Source: Burkholderia latens (GTDB lineage Bacteria; Pseudomonadota; Gammaproteobacteria; Burkholderiales; Burkholderiaceae). From it: a DNA stretch of 64,000 bases. Numbering within the stretch: position 1 is the stretch's first letter; each line of letters opens with the position of its first letter. Where the stretch lies: contig NZ_CP013438.1 in NCBI RefSeq assembly GCF_001718795.1, positions 248,001 to 312,000 on the forward strand, in the 5' to 3' direction. Under the pieces are notes generated by a model that saw only the letters and a program-made list of their open reading frames with translations, was not told the origin of the DNA and ran no database searches. A program made the translations under genes and the position numbers. Below are positions 63,682 through 64,000 of the stretch, in pieces.

Positions 63682-64000
63682 CCCGCCTTCGGCACGTGAT
63701 GCGCGCGCAAGCGCAGCGGCGCCGGGGCTCGCCCCGGAATGCCGGCGCGCGCGCCGGCCGCGCGGATCGCACCGGTTCCATGCGCGTTGGCGCGACGGTC
63801 GGGCGGCTGGGCGAGACCGCCCGGCCAGCGTCGTTCGCGCCGATATTGCGCCGGCGGAGAGAATAAAAAAGCATATTCCGACCTGAACGGAAACGAATGT
63901 TCACGATGTCGCAGCGTGCTGCGACACGCTTTGACCCCACATGGGAGCACGCGCCGCGGCGCGATGAAGCCCCCCCGCGGGAAAGTCGGCAAACGCCCGT
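63682..64000. other. Right-edge region without a supported gene
   Basis: About 320 bases. GC hairpins at 63722-63737 and 63741-63758 may end the oxoprolinase transcript. A 9-bp dyad (TGTCGCAGC-GT-GCTGCGACA, 63907-63926) lies in an AT-richer stretch and looks like an operator for a gene beyond the window. Confidence 0.5.

Overview
The window is about 66-68% GC, strongly GC3-biased, and carries gene types typical of Burkholderia: an OmpC-like porin ending in Phe, a DUF4148 protein, a spare CIRCE-controlled groESL, many LysR regulators, and a two-partner-secretion contact-dependent inhibition (CDI) protein. I infer a Burkholderia cepacia complex-like genome, probably a secondary chromosome; species cannot be fixed from sequence alone. 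No rRNA, tRNA or CRISPR array was seen.

Layout. 0-6.4 kb: a LacI regulator (partial) facing uronate dehydrogenase with a perfect palindromic operator, a DUF1330 protein, a MerR regulator with its 19-bp-spacer promoter facing an Old-Yellow-Enzyme-type reductase, and a GapN-like aldehyde dehydrogenase. 6.4-11.8 kb: a TonB-dependent siderophore receptor behind a Fur box, then a LysR regulator divergent from a DUF1338 (2-oxoadipate dioxygenase/decarboxylase-like) enzyme. 11.8-15.1 kb: a stress-type cluster (27-aa membrane peptide, two CsbD proteins, BON protein, proline-rich peptide) around a three-PAS LuxR regulator; three copies of one dyad (GAATGYAC-N11-GTGCATYC and variants) suggest a local regulon. 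15.5-18 kb: a periplasmic amino-acid binding protein and an FAD oxidoreductase.

18.1-33.7 kb is an accessory island with lower GC. It holds an orphan DUF596-like gene, a proteasome-like Ntn-hydrolase protein with a plausible N-terminal Thr nucleophile, a broken IS30-type transposase, a 3110-residue CdiA/FHA protein with a VENN-delimited toxin and adjacent immunity gene, and a second decayed toxin module preceded by a 213-bp repeat of the cdiA 3' region. No cdiB transporter gene lies in the window. The CdiA toxin end has a sequence pattern resembling the acetyl-CoA loop of GNAT acetyltransferases.

33.9-47.8 kb: LysR/NmrA pair, PAS-LuxR regulator, remnant of an M19 dipeptidase, an MFS carrier divergent from an aminotransferase over two identical palindromic boxes, a PNPOx-like flavoprotein, then a run of exported alpha/beta hydrolases, a cytochrome P460, an amidase and a LysE exporter. 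48-51.2 kb: porin and groESL. 51.6-56.4 kb: an operon for a lipoprotein sulfatase, an exported formylglycine-generating enzyme with both active-site cysteines, an NlpA-type binding protein and a YkgJ-type cysteine-cluster protein; the sulfatase has an unusual CAITR active-site motif. 56.5-63.7 kb: LysR, DUF1445 protein, MFS carrier and a fused 5-oxoprolinase, a coherent candidate route for D-glutamate/5-oxoproline use.
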